From Acidobacteriota bacterium (lineage in GTDB: Bacteria > Acidobacteriota > Blastocatellia > Pyrinomonadales > Pyrinomonadaceae), in contig JAFAVK010000119.1 of NCBI GenBank assembly GCA_019242475.1, positions 62,001 to 126,000 on the forward strand: a stretch of 64,000 nt of DNA, given 5' to 3'. Below the pieces are notes generated by a model. It had not been told where the DNA came from and did not search any database. It worked only from the letters and a program-made list of their open reading frames with translations. Positions 10,101-17,431 of the stretch are shown one piece after another. The position numbers were made by a program, and so were the translations under genes. Position 1 is the first letter of the stretch, and every line of letters begins with the position of its first letter.

Positions 10101-11789
10101 GTCTGGTACGTCGCGCGAAAGAGTAACGAGCGGCCGGCCTTCCAGCACGCGGCGGCGTCGAAGATTACGGCCGCGGGGAACGTGAGGCGCGCGGCGCTCT
10201 CGCCCGACGGGAAGATCGTGGCCTACGTCAGCGACGAGGCGGGCAAGCAGGGGCTCTGGGTGCGGCAGGTCGCCGTCTCGAACAGCGTGCGTCTGGTGCC
10301 GCCCGCGGACGCGTACTACCGCGCCGTCACCTTCTCGCGCGACGGGACGTACATCTACTACACGGTGGCGGCGAAGGAGGGCGCGGGCTTCGACCTTTAT
10401 CAGGTGCCGGCGCTCGGCGGCTCGGTGCGACGGATCAGGCAGGGCGTCGCGGGCGGCGTCGGGGTCTCGCCCGACGGGAAGCGCCTCGCCTTTGTCGTCT
10501 CGGACGCGCCGGCCGCGCGCGAGACCCTGTACGTCGCGGGCGAGGACGGGACGAATGAACGCGCCGTCACGACGCGCGACTACCCCGAGCACTTCTCGGC
10601 CGCGGTCGCGCCCGCCTTCTCGCCCGACGGCGAGCGCCTGGCCTTCGTCGCAGAGACGTCGGACGCGAACGGCTTCTTTTTGAAATTGATGGAGGCCGAA
10701 GTCGAGGGCGGGGCTTTGCACGAACTCACGCCGGGCAAGCGTTGGAGCGACGTGGGGCAGTTGGCGTGGCTCGCGGACGGCTCGGGGCTGTTGCTGTCGG
10801 GGATGGACGAGACCATCTCGATGCGGCAGCTCTGGCGCGTCGCCTACCCCGGGGGCGCGGCGGCGCGCGTGACGAACGACCTGACCGACTACGGCGACCT
10901 GAGTCTGTCGGCGGACGCGGGCACGCTCGCGGGCGTGCAGAGCCAGACGCTGACGACCGTCTTCTTCGCGCCGGCCGACGACTACGCGCGCAAGACGCAG
11001 ATCACCTCGGGCGCGGGCCGCTACGTTGACCTCTCGTGGACGCCGGACGGGCGCGTGCTCTTCGCTTCGGACGCTTCGGGGAACTCGGACATCTGGGAGA
11101 TGGCGGCGGACGGGAGCGGGCAGGTGCAGTTGACCGCGGGCGCGGGGCGCAACTACGCGCCGGTCTCTTCGCCCGACGGGCGCTACGTCCTCTTCCACTC
11201 GAACCGCTCGGGCGCGTGGCAAATCTGGCGCATGGACAGGGACGGCAGCAACCCCGTGCGCCTGACGCAGGGCGAGGAGAACAGCAACTGGCCGCAGGTG
11301 ACGCGCGACGGCCGCTGGGTCGTCTACGAGCACGCGGGCGAGGGCTCGCGGACGACCCTCTGGCGCGTGCCGATTGCGGGCGGGACGCCCGAGCGTCTGA
11401 CGAAAGACCTTTCGATGCGCCCTTCGGTCTCGCCCGACGGGCGGGTCGTGGCCTACTGGCACAAGGAGGAGAAGCCGGGCGCGCCCTGGAGCATCGCCGT
11501 CATCCCCGCCGAGGGCGGCGAGCCGCGCGTCTTCGAGGTGCCGCAGAACGAGGCCGACGGCATGTCGTCTATTCATTGGACGACCGACGCGCGCGCCTTC
11601 GTCTACACGGACTACCGCGACGGCGTGACGAACCTGCGGCTTCAGCCGCTCGACGGCGGCGAGGCGCGGCAGATCACTTCTTACGCGCGCGAAATCTTCT
11701 ACTCCTTCGACATCTCGCGCGACGGCCGCCTCCTCCTCGCCAACGGCCTCACCACGAGCGACGTTCTCCTCCTCAAAGACTCCCGCTGA
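7128..11789 (+). CDS. Membrane Ser/Thr protein kinase with FlgO/TolB-N-like, TPR and TolB-type propeller domains
   Basis: This 1553-residue protein starts at GTG 7128. Residues 1-65 are the short helical prefix common to acidobacterial kinases. Residues 90-330 are a Hanks-type kinase: GRGGMG at 96-101, the ATP-anchoring lysine in VAIK (K120), HRDLKPSN at 211-218, and DFG at 231-233. All catalytic residues are present. Residues about 418-545 (SIAVLPFKTLS ... YVLDGRIQRGGERVRVTVQL) resemble the FlgO/TolB N-terminal domain seen in adenylate cyclases and CadC-like proteins. TPR units cover about 605-920. One membrane helix lies at about 972-995. The remaining 550 residues are repeated SPDGRYV-type PD40/TolB blades. 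The kinase and TPRs should be cytoplasmic and the propeller periplasmic, so it is probably a one-component sensor. The ligand is unknown. Confidence 0.92.
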   Translation: MKSPLTPERWKQIEGVFDDAADLAPEERDAYLAGACGGDAELRRQVELLIRSHDAAGSFIEEPAVAGRITDPGKLDDDAPFIGRRVGSYRIVRELGRGGMGAVYLAVRADDEFQKRVAIKLVKRGMDTDFILRRFRQERQILASLEHQYIGRLLDGGTTDDGLPYFVMDYIEGLPINQFCDAHKLSTPERLRLFLKVCSAVAHAHHNLVIHRDLKPSNVLVMADGTPKLLDFGIAKLLNPEMGGRALDPTTLAMRLMTPEYASPEQVRGETVTMVSDVYSLGVLLYDLLTGHRPYTFRSRSPEEVARVICEQEPERPSVAVNLIEVLPSAGREPLEITPDSVSRVRDGSLEKLRRQLSGSIDNIVLKSLRKEPQRRYQTVEEFARDIEHYLEGRPVSAPAYFPVTAETRLDEAEPTTAGKSIAVLPFKTLSHEENRDEFLGMGMADAIITKLSNVDGIIVRPTSSVIKYFDGEQSAALAGHELDVSYVLDGRIQRGGERVRVTVQLVRTRDGSPLWAGKFDEQFTDFFAVEDSVSEKVAQALVPQLMDDGLERELGTASDGAPAREPGATTGDPLKARTTGPTTAMPSQGIHTTPNTGPRLTEDEEAHQLYVAGRYFATRRTADGLRQAVERLERAVERDPKFAMAWSELADCYALMNWYVEPPPAGAWEKAVASALRAVEADDQLGEAHASLGFVKLYYERDWEGAERELARAVELKPESAVARRWHAFNLSAMGRHEEAVAEIGRARECAPRSPVVATGVANVLFLAGRFDEAIEQCQRALELDPGSMSTHIVLRWCYERKGMCEEALAVYEQERAFAGDSPTTCAKYAHVLASCGRSDEARAELEKVISEGAMRGALAYEAAVVYSLLGENERALEWLGRAAREHAVGLAFVRVDPRLDGLRGDARFAELLRRVGSWEAPASSEAGAVHTTAPAPTTKVAAVVTKVVESDAVVRRDVRAREEASTKRRGLLPLAAALALVALLAVGLSVWYVARKSNERPAFQHAAASKITAAGNVRRAALSPDGKIVAYVSDEAGKQGLWVRQVAVSNSVRLVPPADAYYRAVTFSRDGTYIYYTVAAKEGAGFDLYQVPALGGSVRRIRQGVAGGVGVSPDGKRLAFVVSDAPAARETLYVAGEDGTNERAVTTRDYPEHFSAAVAPAFSPDGERLAFVAETSDANGFFLKLMEAEVEGGALHELTPGKRWSDVGQLAWLADGSGLLLSGMDETISMRQLWRVAYPGGAAARVTNDLTDYGDLSLSADAGTLAGVQSQTLTTVFFAPADDYARKTQITSGAGRYVDLSWTPDGRVLFASDASGNSDIWEMAADGSGQVQLTAGAGRNYAPVSSPDGRYVLFHSNRSGAWQIWRMDRDGSNPVRLTQGEENSNWPQVTRDGRWVVYEHAGEGSRTTLWRVPIAGGTPERLTKDLSMRPSVSPDGRVVAYWHKEEKPGAPWSIAVIPAEGGEPRVFEVPQNEADGMSSIHWTTDARAFVYTDYRDGVTNLRLQPLDGGEARQITSYAREIFYSFDISRDGRLLLANGLTTSDVLLLKDSR

Positions 11790-11911
11790 CCCGATTCACC
11801 TCGACGTTCTGTTGTTAACGCCTGCGCCGCCCGCCGCGTCATTAACACCCGACAGACCAAAATGCCGGGGCTCTTCCCACCGGTTCAACAAATCGGAAAG
11901 AGGGAATCGTG

Positions 11912-12475
11912 ATGAACCTTTCGGGATGCGTGTTGACGTGCTTCATGCTCACTCTGCTGCTGCTTCCGTCCGCCTCGGCCGGCGGGCAGGACTCGACGCC
12001 GCCGCGGCCGCCGGGCCTCGAAAAGTACGAGGCAGAGGCCACCGACTCGGTGGAGATCACCATCGACGACAAGGTGCTCCGGCTGGCGGCCGGCGCGCTC
12101 TCCGAGAAGAAGCCCGACGAGAAGGCCGTCAAGGCGCTGGTCGCGGGGCTCAAGGGCGTCTACGTCCGCGCCTTCAAGTTCGACCGCGAGGGCGTCTACC
12201 AGCCCGCCGAGGTCGAAGCGCTGCGCGCGCGGTTCCGCTCCCCCGAGTGGTCGAGGATCGTCGGGGTGCGCAGCCGGAAGTACGACACCGGCAACGTTGA
12301 CGTCTTCCTCGCGTCTGCGGGCGAGGTGATCAAGGGGCTGGCCGTGGTCATCGCCGGGCCGCGCGATCTGGTCTACGTTCACGTCGCAGGGGACATCGAC
12401 CTTGAGCGGCTGCGCGAGTTGGAGGGGCGCTTCAACGTGCCGCGGCTCGAACTCTACAGGGAAGGGAAGGAGTGA
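11912..12475 (+). CDS. DUF4252 secreted protein
   Basis: The start is ATG 11912, chosen over the adjacent GTG at 11909 because GAGGG lies 7 bases upstream. An 18-22 residue signal peptide (CFMLTLLLLPSASA) leads a 160-residue mature domain. The pattern VEITIDDKVLRLAAGAL, LVAGLKGVYVRAFKFD, SRIVGVRSRK and LVYVHVAGDIDLERL fits the DUF4252 family. The biochemical role of that family is unknown, and it is exported in Bacteroidetes and Acidobacteria. It is followed after 5 bases by another small exported protein, probably in one transcript. Confidence 0.8.
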   Translation: MNLSGCVLTCFMLTLLLLPSASAGGQDSTPPRPPGLEKYEAEATDSVEITIDDKVLRLAAGALSEKKPDEKAVKALVAGLKGVYVRAFKFDREGVYQPAEVEALRARFRSPEWSRIVGVRSRKYDTGNVDVFLASAGEVIKGLAVVIAGPRDLVYVHVAGDIDLERLRELEGRFNVPRLELYREGKE

Positions 12476-12480
12476 GCGGC

Positions 12481-12972
12481 ATGACCCGCGCGCTGAAATA
12501 CGCGGCCCTGGTGGTCTTTCTTCTGGCCTTTGTGTTTGCTTCGCCTTCGACCGCCAGGGCGGACGAGTTCGACTCGGTCGTCAGGAACGTGCGCGCGGCG
12601 TGCGGCGGCAAGAAGGTGCGCATCCCTTTCCTCGGGCTGGCCGGTTTCGCGACCAAGCTGGTGCGCCCGGCCGGCGTGAAGAGTTTCAAGCTGGCCGTCT
12701 TCGAAGAGCTGACGCGGGCGGGGGACGTGTCGGGGCTCGGCGCGGCCGTCGCGCAGTCGCTCGGGCCGGGGTGGAGGCCGCTCGTGCGCATCCGCACGGG
12801 GCGCGGGGCCGAGCAGACGCACGTCTACGTCCGCGAGGCCGGCGACAACCTGAAGCTGATGATCGTGACGCTCGACGGCGAGCAGGCGACCGTCATCCGC
12901 GTGAAGGTGAACCCGGAGGCGCTGGCGAAGTTCGCCCAAGACCCGAAGATACTGGGCGTCTCGTTGCAGTAA
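12481..12972 (+). CDS. Small exported protein, probable divergent DUF4252 relative
   Basis: ATG 12481 is preferred over GTG 12472, which overlaps the previous stop, because GGAAGGAG lies at the right distance. Length is 163 residues with a signal peptide (YAALVVFLLAFVFASPSTARA). The order of elements matches its neighbour: a C-terminal half with WRPLVRIRTGRG, THVYVREAGDNLKLMIVTLDG and VIRVKVNPEAL resembles the strand pattern of DUF4252, but similarity is weak. It is a tandem partner of the gene at 11912. Function unknown. Confidence 0.65.
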   Translation: MTRALKYAALVVFLLAFVFASPSTARADEFDSVVRNVRAACGGKKVRIPFLGLAGFATKLVRPAGVKSFKLAVFEELTRAGDVSGLGAAVAQSLGPGWRPLVRIRTGRGAEQTHVYVREAGDNLKLMIVTLDGEQATVIRVKVNPEALAKFAQDPKILGVSLQ

Positions 12973-13108
12973 CTTCAAGACGTTTCATCCGTCGTCAACA
13001 TTATTCTCGCCCGCCCCTGAAACCTCTGGGACTTTTCTGTCACAAACCCTAGAGCCGCGGTGTTTCCTGTTCGCAAGCGCCGCTGAAATTTCTACGGGAG
13101 AATTTGTG

Positions 13109-14110
13109 ATGAAGATTAATCCACGCATTTGGACGAGCCTCGCCCTGGCCCTCTTCGTGCTGGCCTTGGGCGCGCGGGCCGCGCACGCGCAGGAGACGGT
13201 GAACGGCACCTGGACGGCCACGTTCGGCGACAAGTACGCCGACAGGCAGTTCGGCCGGAAGTTGTCGGAGAAGTCCGGCGAGGACGTTGACGAGAGAGAC
13301 TGGGAGAAGTCGGACGGGAAGCGCGACGGGCTCCACCTCTCGCTCGAACGGCGCACGGAGCGCGGCGGGCGGAATGAGATGGGGCAGACCTACGACTTCT
13401 CGGAGTTGCAGGGGCTGACGCGCGAGCAGGCGCAGGGCAGCGGCCCCGTCAAGTTCGCGCTCGTGCGCGAGGCCGGCCGGGTGGATTTGGAGGGGAGCTT
13501 CCAGAACGGGCGCGGCTCGGGCACGTTCACGTTTACGCCCGACCGCGGGTTCGTCTCGGCGATGAAGGGGCGCGGCTTCGACTTCGCGAAGAAGGAGTCG
13601 TGGGACGAGCACGGCGAGCCGGAGGACAGGGTCTTCGCGGCCGCGGTGCTCAACGTGACGACGGCGCTCGCCGACGACCTGCTCTCGGCCGACTTCGGCC
13701 AGCTCGACGTGAACGACCTCTTCAAGGCGGCCATCTTCAAGATCGATTCCAAATTCATGCGCGAGATGAAGGCGAGCGGCTTCCCGGGGCTGCGGATGGA
13801 GGAGCTGGTCAAGGCGCGCATCTTTAAGATCGACGCCGACTTCGTCCGCGAGGCCGCGCGTTTGGGCTTTACGAACGAGCCGTTCGAGAGCCTCGTCAAG
13901 ATGCGCATCTTCAAGGTCACGCCCGCGTTCGTCGCCGAAGTCCGCGGCGAGGGGCTGAACGACCTCCACGTCGAAGACCTCGTCAAGATGCGCATCTTCA
14001 ACATCGACGCCGACTTCATCCGCCGCGCCCGCGCCGAAGGCATCCCCCTCGAAGTCGATGCGCTGGTGCAGGAGCGCATCGGCGTCGGCCGCCACAAACG
14101 TACCCAGTAA
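13109..14110 (+). CDS. Secreted protein with C-terminal 29-residue repeats
   Basis: ATG 13109 is preferred over the overlapping GTG 13106, with ACGGGAG 8 bases upstream. Length is 333 residues. The signal peptide ends near RAAHAQE. Residues 25-170 are a beta-rich domain (GTWTATFGDKY ... GTFTFTPDRGF). Residues about 205-325 hold at least four units of 29 residues with the shape [IV]DADFxREAxxxGF......LVKMRIFK. Similar repeats occur at the C-termini of BlaR1/M56-type membrane proteins in Acidobacteria (recollection of the family, not searched). The repeats probably form a helical superhelix for protein contact. No enzyme motif is seen. A strong hairpin follows the stop. Confidence 0.7.
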   Translation: MKINPRIWTSLALALFVLALGARAAHAQETVNGTWTATFGDKYADRQFGRKLSEKSGEDVDERDWEKSDGKRDGLHLSLERRTERGGRNEMGQTYDFSELQGLTREQAQGSGPVKFALVREAGRVDLEGSFQNGRGSGTFTFTPDRGFVSAMKGRGFDFAKKESWDEHGEPEDRVFAAAVLNVTTALADDLLSADFGQLDVNDLFKAAIFKIDSKFMREMKASGFPGLRMEELVKARIFKIDADFVREAARLGFTNEPFESLVKMRIFKVTPAFVAEVRGEGLNDLHVEDLVKMRIFNIDADFIRRARAEGIPLEVDALVQERIGVGRHKRTQ

Positions 14111-14125
14111 GCTTTTGCAATAGCG

Positions 14126-14221
14126 GTCAGAACCGCCCGCGCTAGCGGGCGGCCCTTTGCGACACGGCACCGCCGATTTGCAAAGGGCCACCCGCTAGCG
14201 CGGGCGGTTCTGACTTTTTTA
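14126..14221. terminator. 35-bp inverted repeat followed by T-tract; palindromic repeat and probable bidirectional terminator
   Basis: Left arm 14126-14160 and right arm 14180-14214 are inverted with one mismatch. Each arm contains its own near-palindrome CCGCCCGCGCTAGCGGGCGG. Seven bases follow (TTTTTTA, 14215-14221) that run into the stop of the convergent gene. It separates two convergent genes. The inner core looks like a REP-type dispersed palindrome. Confidence 0.8.
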
Positions 14222-15301
14222 TTGCTTCGCGGTTGCGTCGGCGTAGGCGGCGGCGAGGCCGGCGCCGAGGACGTAGCTGTCGAAGATGTCGCGGCGCACG
14301 CGCGAGTCGCCGACGAAGAGCTTGCGCAGCTCGTCGAGGTTGACCGACTTCCTCACCTGTTCGAGCGTCTCGCCGCGCGCGGCCGCCGCCGCCACCTGCT
14401 GCTTCATCGAGCCGAAGAGGCGCGACATCAGTTGCACGTAAGAGTCATCACGCAGCACCGGCCCGTGGCCGGGGACAATCATCGTGTGTTTGAGCGCGAG
14501 GAGTTTCTCTAAAGTCTCGCCCCAGTCGCCGGGGTGCGACTGCGGGTTGCCGACGTACGGGACGGGGTGGATGACGAGGTCGCCCGCGATGACGATGCCT
14601 TCGTCCGGGAGGTGGACGACGATGTCGCCGCTCGTGTGGCCGCGCCCGAGGTAGAGGATGTCGATGCGGCGGCTGCCGCGGTAGAGCGTGAGGCGGTCGC
14701 GCAGCGTGACGGTCGGGAGGACGACCGCGGCCGAAGGGTTCTCGGCCATGTAGCGCTCGGCGATCTTGATGTCGCTCGCGAGCACCGCGCGCTCCTCCTC
14801 GTCCAGAGGCCCGCCGAAGACGCTCTCGTTCTTCTCAAGCCTTTGCTTGAGCGCGCCGATGAAGCCGGGGTAGCCGCCCGGCGACATCGCCATCTGCCGG
14901 TTCTTCAAACCGGTCGTCGGCAGGTACTCGCGCGTGTTCTCGTGCGCGATGAAGTCCGCGCCGGGGAAGGCGTCGCGGTAGACGACGTTCCCCATGATGT
15001 GGTCGTCGTGCCAGTGCGTGTTGATGACGTAGCGGACGGGCTTGTCGGTCAACTTCCGCAGCGCGGCCAACTCTTCCTTCGCCGTGCCGGGCGTGAGCGT
15101 GGTGTCAACGACGACCACGTCATTGTCGTTAACGATGAAGACGCTGTTGGCGTTGACGGTCAGGCCGGGAGGCTCCGTGCGGCGCGCGACGTAGACGCCC
15201 TCGGCCAGCTTGACCATCTCGAAGTTGCCGGCCTGTCCGAAGGCGGCGAGCGGCGCGGCGAAGGCGAAGAGCAGGCACAGGCACGGGCGGGCCAGAAACA
15301 T
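14219..15301 (-). CDS. Secreted metallo-beta-lactamase-fold hydrolase
   Basis: This 360-residue protein starts at ATG 15301 with AAGGAG nine bases upstream. The signal peptide ends at about residue 22-23 (AAFGQA). The MBL zinc motif THWHDDH is at 95-101, with the preceding strand VVVVDTTL. Downstream motifs ARGHTSGDIVVHLPDEGIVIAGDLV and MIVPGHGPVL supply the other metal ligands expected in the fold. It is most like the SoxH/quinoprotein-relay or subclass B3-like periplasmic hydrolases. The substrate is unknown, and antibiotic hydrolysis should not be assumed. Confidence 0.85.
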   Translation of the reverse strand: MFLARPCLCLLFAFAAPLAAFGQAGNFEMVKLAEGVYVARRTEPPGLTVNANSVFIVNDNDVVVVDTTLTPGTAKEELAALRKLTDKPVRYVINTHWHDDHIMGNVVYRDAFPGADFIAHENTREYLPTTGLKNRQMAMSPGGYPGFIGALKQRLEKNESVFGGPLDEEERAVLASDIKIAERYMAENPSAAVVLPTVTLRDRLTLYRGSRRIDILYLGRGHTSGDIVVHLPDEGIVIAGDLVIHPVPYVGNPQSHPGDWGETLEKLLALKHTMIVPGHGPVLRDDSYVQLMSRLFGSMKQQVAAAAARGETLEQVRKSVNLDELRKLFVGDSRVRRDIFDSYVLGAGLAAAYADATAKQ

Positions 15302-15407
15302 TTTGCGGGCTCCTTCTCACGGGGTCTTAAAGGCTTGAGGTCGTCAACCCTTACGGCGCCCGCGACCCGTAAGTTTTGGACTATTCCCAAAAAGCCGTAC
15401 GCGCGGC

Positions 15408-16040
15408 CTAACACCCGATGATGGCTTCAAGGAGCGCGCGCGGGGCGCGCAGGAAGGTGGCGACCACCGCGGGGTCGAACTGCGTCCCGGCGCAACGCTC
15501 CAGCTCGGCGGCCGCCTCTTCGTAACCGAGGGCGGGGCCGTAGGCGCGCACGCTCGTCATCGCGTCGAAGGCGTCGGCCACGGCGACCACGCGCGCGTTG
15601 AAGTCTATCCGCTCGCCGCCCAGGCCCGCGGGGTAACCTCGGCCGTCCCAGCGCTCGTGGTGCTCGGCCGCCACGCGGCACACGCCCTCGGAGGCGGCGA
15701 CGCCGGCGAGCAGACGCGCCCCGTCGAGCGGGTGCTGCCGCACGGCCTCCCACTCGACCCCCGTCAGCCTCCCCTCCTTGTGCAGCACGTCGCCGGGGAT
15801 GAATATCTTGCCGAGGTCGTGGGCGAGCGCACCCAGGCTGAGGACGCGCAGGCGCGCGTGCGTGTCGATGTTGCAGGCGCGCCCGAGCAGGAGACTCAGG
15901 CGGACGGTGCGCAGAGAGTGTCGGTACGTGTAAGGGTCGTGCGAGCGCAGGGCCGACAGGAGCGACCTGACGGTCGGCACCTCCGGACGGCTGAGGATGC
16001 CCCTTCTATCCGTCGCGGGTCGGACGTTGAAACTTGCCAT
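15408..16040 (-). CDS. HD-GYP domain phosphodiesterase (c-di-GMP)
   Basis: This 210-residue protein starts at ATG 16040 behind AGGGGGAAG. Nearly the whole chain is an HD-GYP domain: H41, the HD pair in AHDLGK (74-75), QHP at 102-104, HH at 127-128, and GRGYP at 133-137. The metal-binding and GYP signatures are intact, so hydrolysis of cyclic di-GMP is likely. It has no receiver, GAF or membrane domain and appears to be a stand-alone cytoplasmic enzyme. It could set c-di-GMP levels read by the PilZ protein at 1864. The stop is 106 bases upstream of the MBL-fold gene. Confidence 0.9.
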   Translation of the reverse strand: MASFNVRPATDRRGILSRPEVPTVRSLLSALRSHDPYTYRHSLRTVRLSLLLGRACNIDTHARLRVLSLGALAHDLGKIFIPGDVLHKEGRLTGVEWEAVRQHPLDGARLLAGVAASEGVCRVAAEHHERWDGRGYPAGLGGERIDFNARVVAVADAFDAMTSVRAYGPALGYEEAAAELERCAGTQFDPAVVATFLRAPRALLEAIIGC

Positions 16041-16199
16041 GACTTCCCCCTTGGGCAGATGCCTTCGGCCGCGTTGGGGGAAGCGCGGACAGGCGCGTGC
16101 GTAAAGAGTTGAGGCTCAGGGCAAGAAGTCGGGATTTGTCGGGACTCATAGTAAAGCACTAAAGCGTATTTATTTCCAGCTTCATGCTGAACTTTCGGC

Positions 16200-17315
16200 C
16201 TACCGCCGGAAGATGCCGAGGAAGGGCGCGTGCAAATACGCGGTGGAGAAGTCCGCGCCGCGGCCGAGGTGTCGCCGGGCGGTCGCGGCCGGGTCGAAGA
16301 ACCATTCGCCGAGGGGGCGGCCGCGCTCGGAGCGGTCGAACCAGCCCCAGGGCGGGCGCGCGGCGTTCGGCGCGCCGAAGGCGCCGAGGAAGGACGTGCC
16401 CAACCTTCCCAGCCTCTTCGTGCGCTTGAGAGGCTTCTTTGTCCCGGCCGCTTCGAACGAGCGCGTGCCGAAGTCAAACACCTCGGCGAAGGTCTCTTTG
16501 GAGCCCGCGAGCGCGCGCCGCCAGAGCGTGTCGTAGAGCGGCACGAGTTCGTAGCCGACGGTCTCCTTCTCTTTGACGGGCGTCTCGGGGTCTTCGGCGC
16601 GGCCGGCGAAGGTGTAGACGAGGGTGCCGCGGCGCGGCTCCTGCTTGTCGCCGCCGTCGTAGGCGAGGACGCCGTGCCCTTTGGCCTCGACGAAGAGCAG
16701 GGGGCTCTGCCCTTCGAGAAGCACTCTTGCAAAGGAGGCGGGCGCCTCTGCGCCTTCGGGCGCGTACTTGAGGAAGCGGTCGTGCGCGAGCGTCTCGACG
16801 AGGACGACGCGGGCGCGGGCGGGGTCTTCGCCGTCCTTCTGTGCGACGACGAGGCAGCCCTCCATGTCGTTCTCGTGCGCGAGCACGGCCTCCGCGGAGA
16901 GCCCCGTCGGGTCGTAGCGGCCGCCGCGCCGGACGCCCTCGCGGATGGCGTCGGAGAGGAGCGGCCCGGCCGCGGTGCCGCCCTTGTAGTCGCGCGGGTG
17001 GAAGACGGCGTAGTGCGCGTAGAAGTGCGTCGCCGTCTCGCTCGCGGCGAAGTAGACGTAGGCGCGCAGGTGAAACTTCGGGTCGTCCGTGTTCTTCCAG
17101 TTGTTGTCGCCGCGCCAGTCGCCGTCGAAGTTGAAGTTGGTGACGTAGTCGGCGCGCGGGTGGTCGCCGAGCGCCTGCCGGAAGACGGGCGCGAAGCGCG
17201 CGGCGATCTGCCGCTCGCGCGCCGCCCCCGGCCGCGCGGCCTTCTGCGCGCTCGCGGTCGTGTGCGTGCAAGAAAGCAGGGCGACGAGCGTTAGAAGGGG
17301 GAGTGCGCGTGGCAT
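16200..17315 (-). CDS. Probable lipoprotein of unknown function
   Basis: This 371-residue protein starts at ATG 17315. The N-terminus [16 protein letters not shown] has a lipobox with Cys16. The mature part includes RFAPVFRQALGDHPRADYVT, DGDWRGDNNWKN, HFYAHYAVFHPRDYKGG and HENDMEGCLVV, conserved-looking Asp/His/Trp-rich blocks that could bind metal or substrate. I do not recognise the family. It is divergently oriented from the gene at 17432. An outer-membrane or periplasmic location is likely. Confidence 0.65.
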   Translation of the reverse strand: MPRALPLLTLVALLSCTHTTASAQKAARPGAARERQIAARFAPVFRQALGDHPRADYVTNFNFDGDWRGDNNWKNTDDPKFHLRAYVYFAASETATHFYAHYAVFHPRDYKGGTAAGPLLSDAIREGVRRGGRYDPTGLSAEAVLAHENDMEGCLVVAQKDGEDPARARVVLVETLAHDRFLKYAPEGAEAPASFARVLLEGQSPLLFVEAKGHGVLAYDGGDKQEPRRGTLVYTFAGRAEDPETPVKEKETVGYELVPLYDTLWRRALAGSKETFAEVFDFGTRSFEAAGTKKPLKRTKRLGRLGTSFLGAFGAPNAARPPWGWFDRSERGRPLGEWFFDPAATARRHLGRGADFSTAYLHAPFLGIFRR

Positions 17316-17344
17316 GGTCGTGTAACTTACACGAAGGCTTTCAG

Positions 17345-17374
17345 AATTTGAAAGTTCAAATTTGCAATTTCAAA
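17345..17374. repeat. TTTGAAATTTCAAA-type dispersed repeat
   Basis: AATTTGAAAGTTCAAATTTG followed by CAATTTCAAA is an AT-rich inverted element in the gap between two divergent genes. A perfect 16-base palindrome of the same kind is at 29053-29068. Its composition differs sharply from the GC-rich surroundings. Confidence 0.6.
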
Positions 17375-17431
17375 ACTGAGCTTCTTGCCAGCGCGGCGCG
17401 CGCCGGGCAATATACGCAGCACGAATCCGAG

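Noticed and set aside
8388-11576. A 1062-codon minus-strand frame over the receptor kinase
   Set aside because: Antisense shadow of a gene with intact kinase motifs; Arg/His/Val rich without domains.
14219-15301. MBL-fold enzyme as an antibiotic-resistance beta-lactamase
   Set aside because: The fold is shared by many hydrolases; the motifs seen do not set the substrate and no resistance context is present.
17303-17431. Upstream ATG extending the FG-GAP protein by 43 residues
   Set aside because: The extension translates the AT-rich repeat and displaces the signal peptide from the N-terminus.
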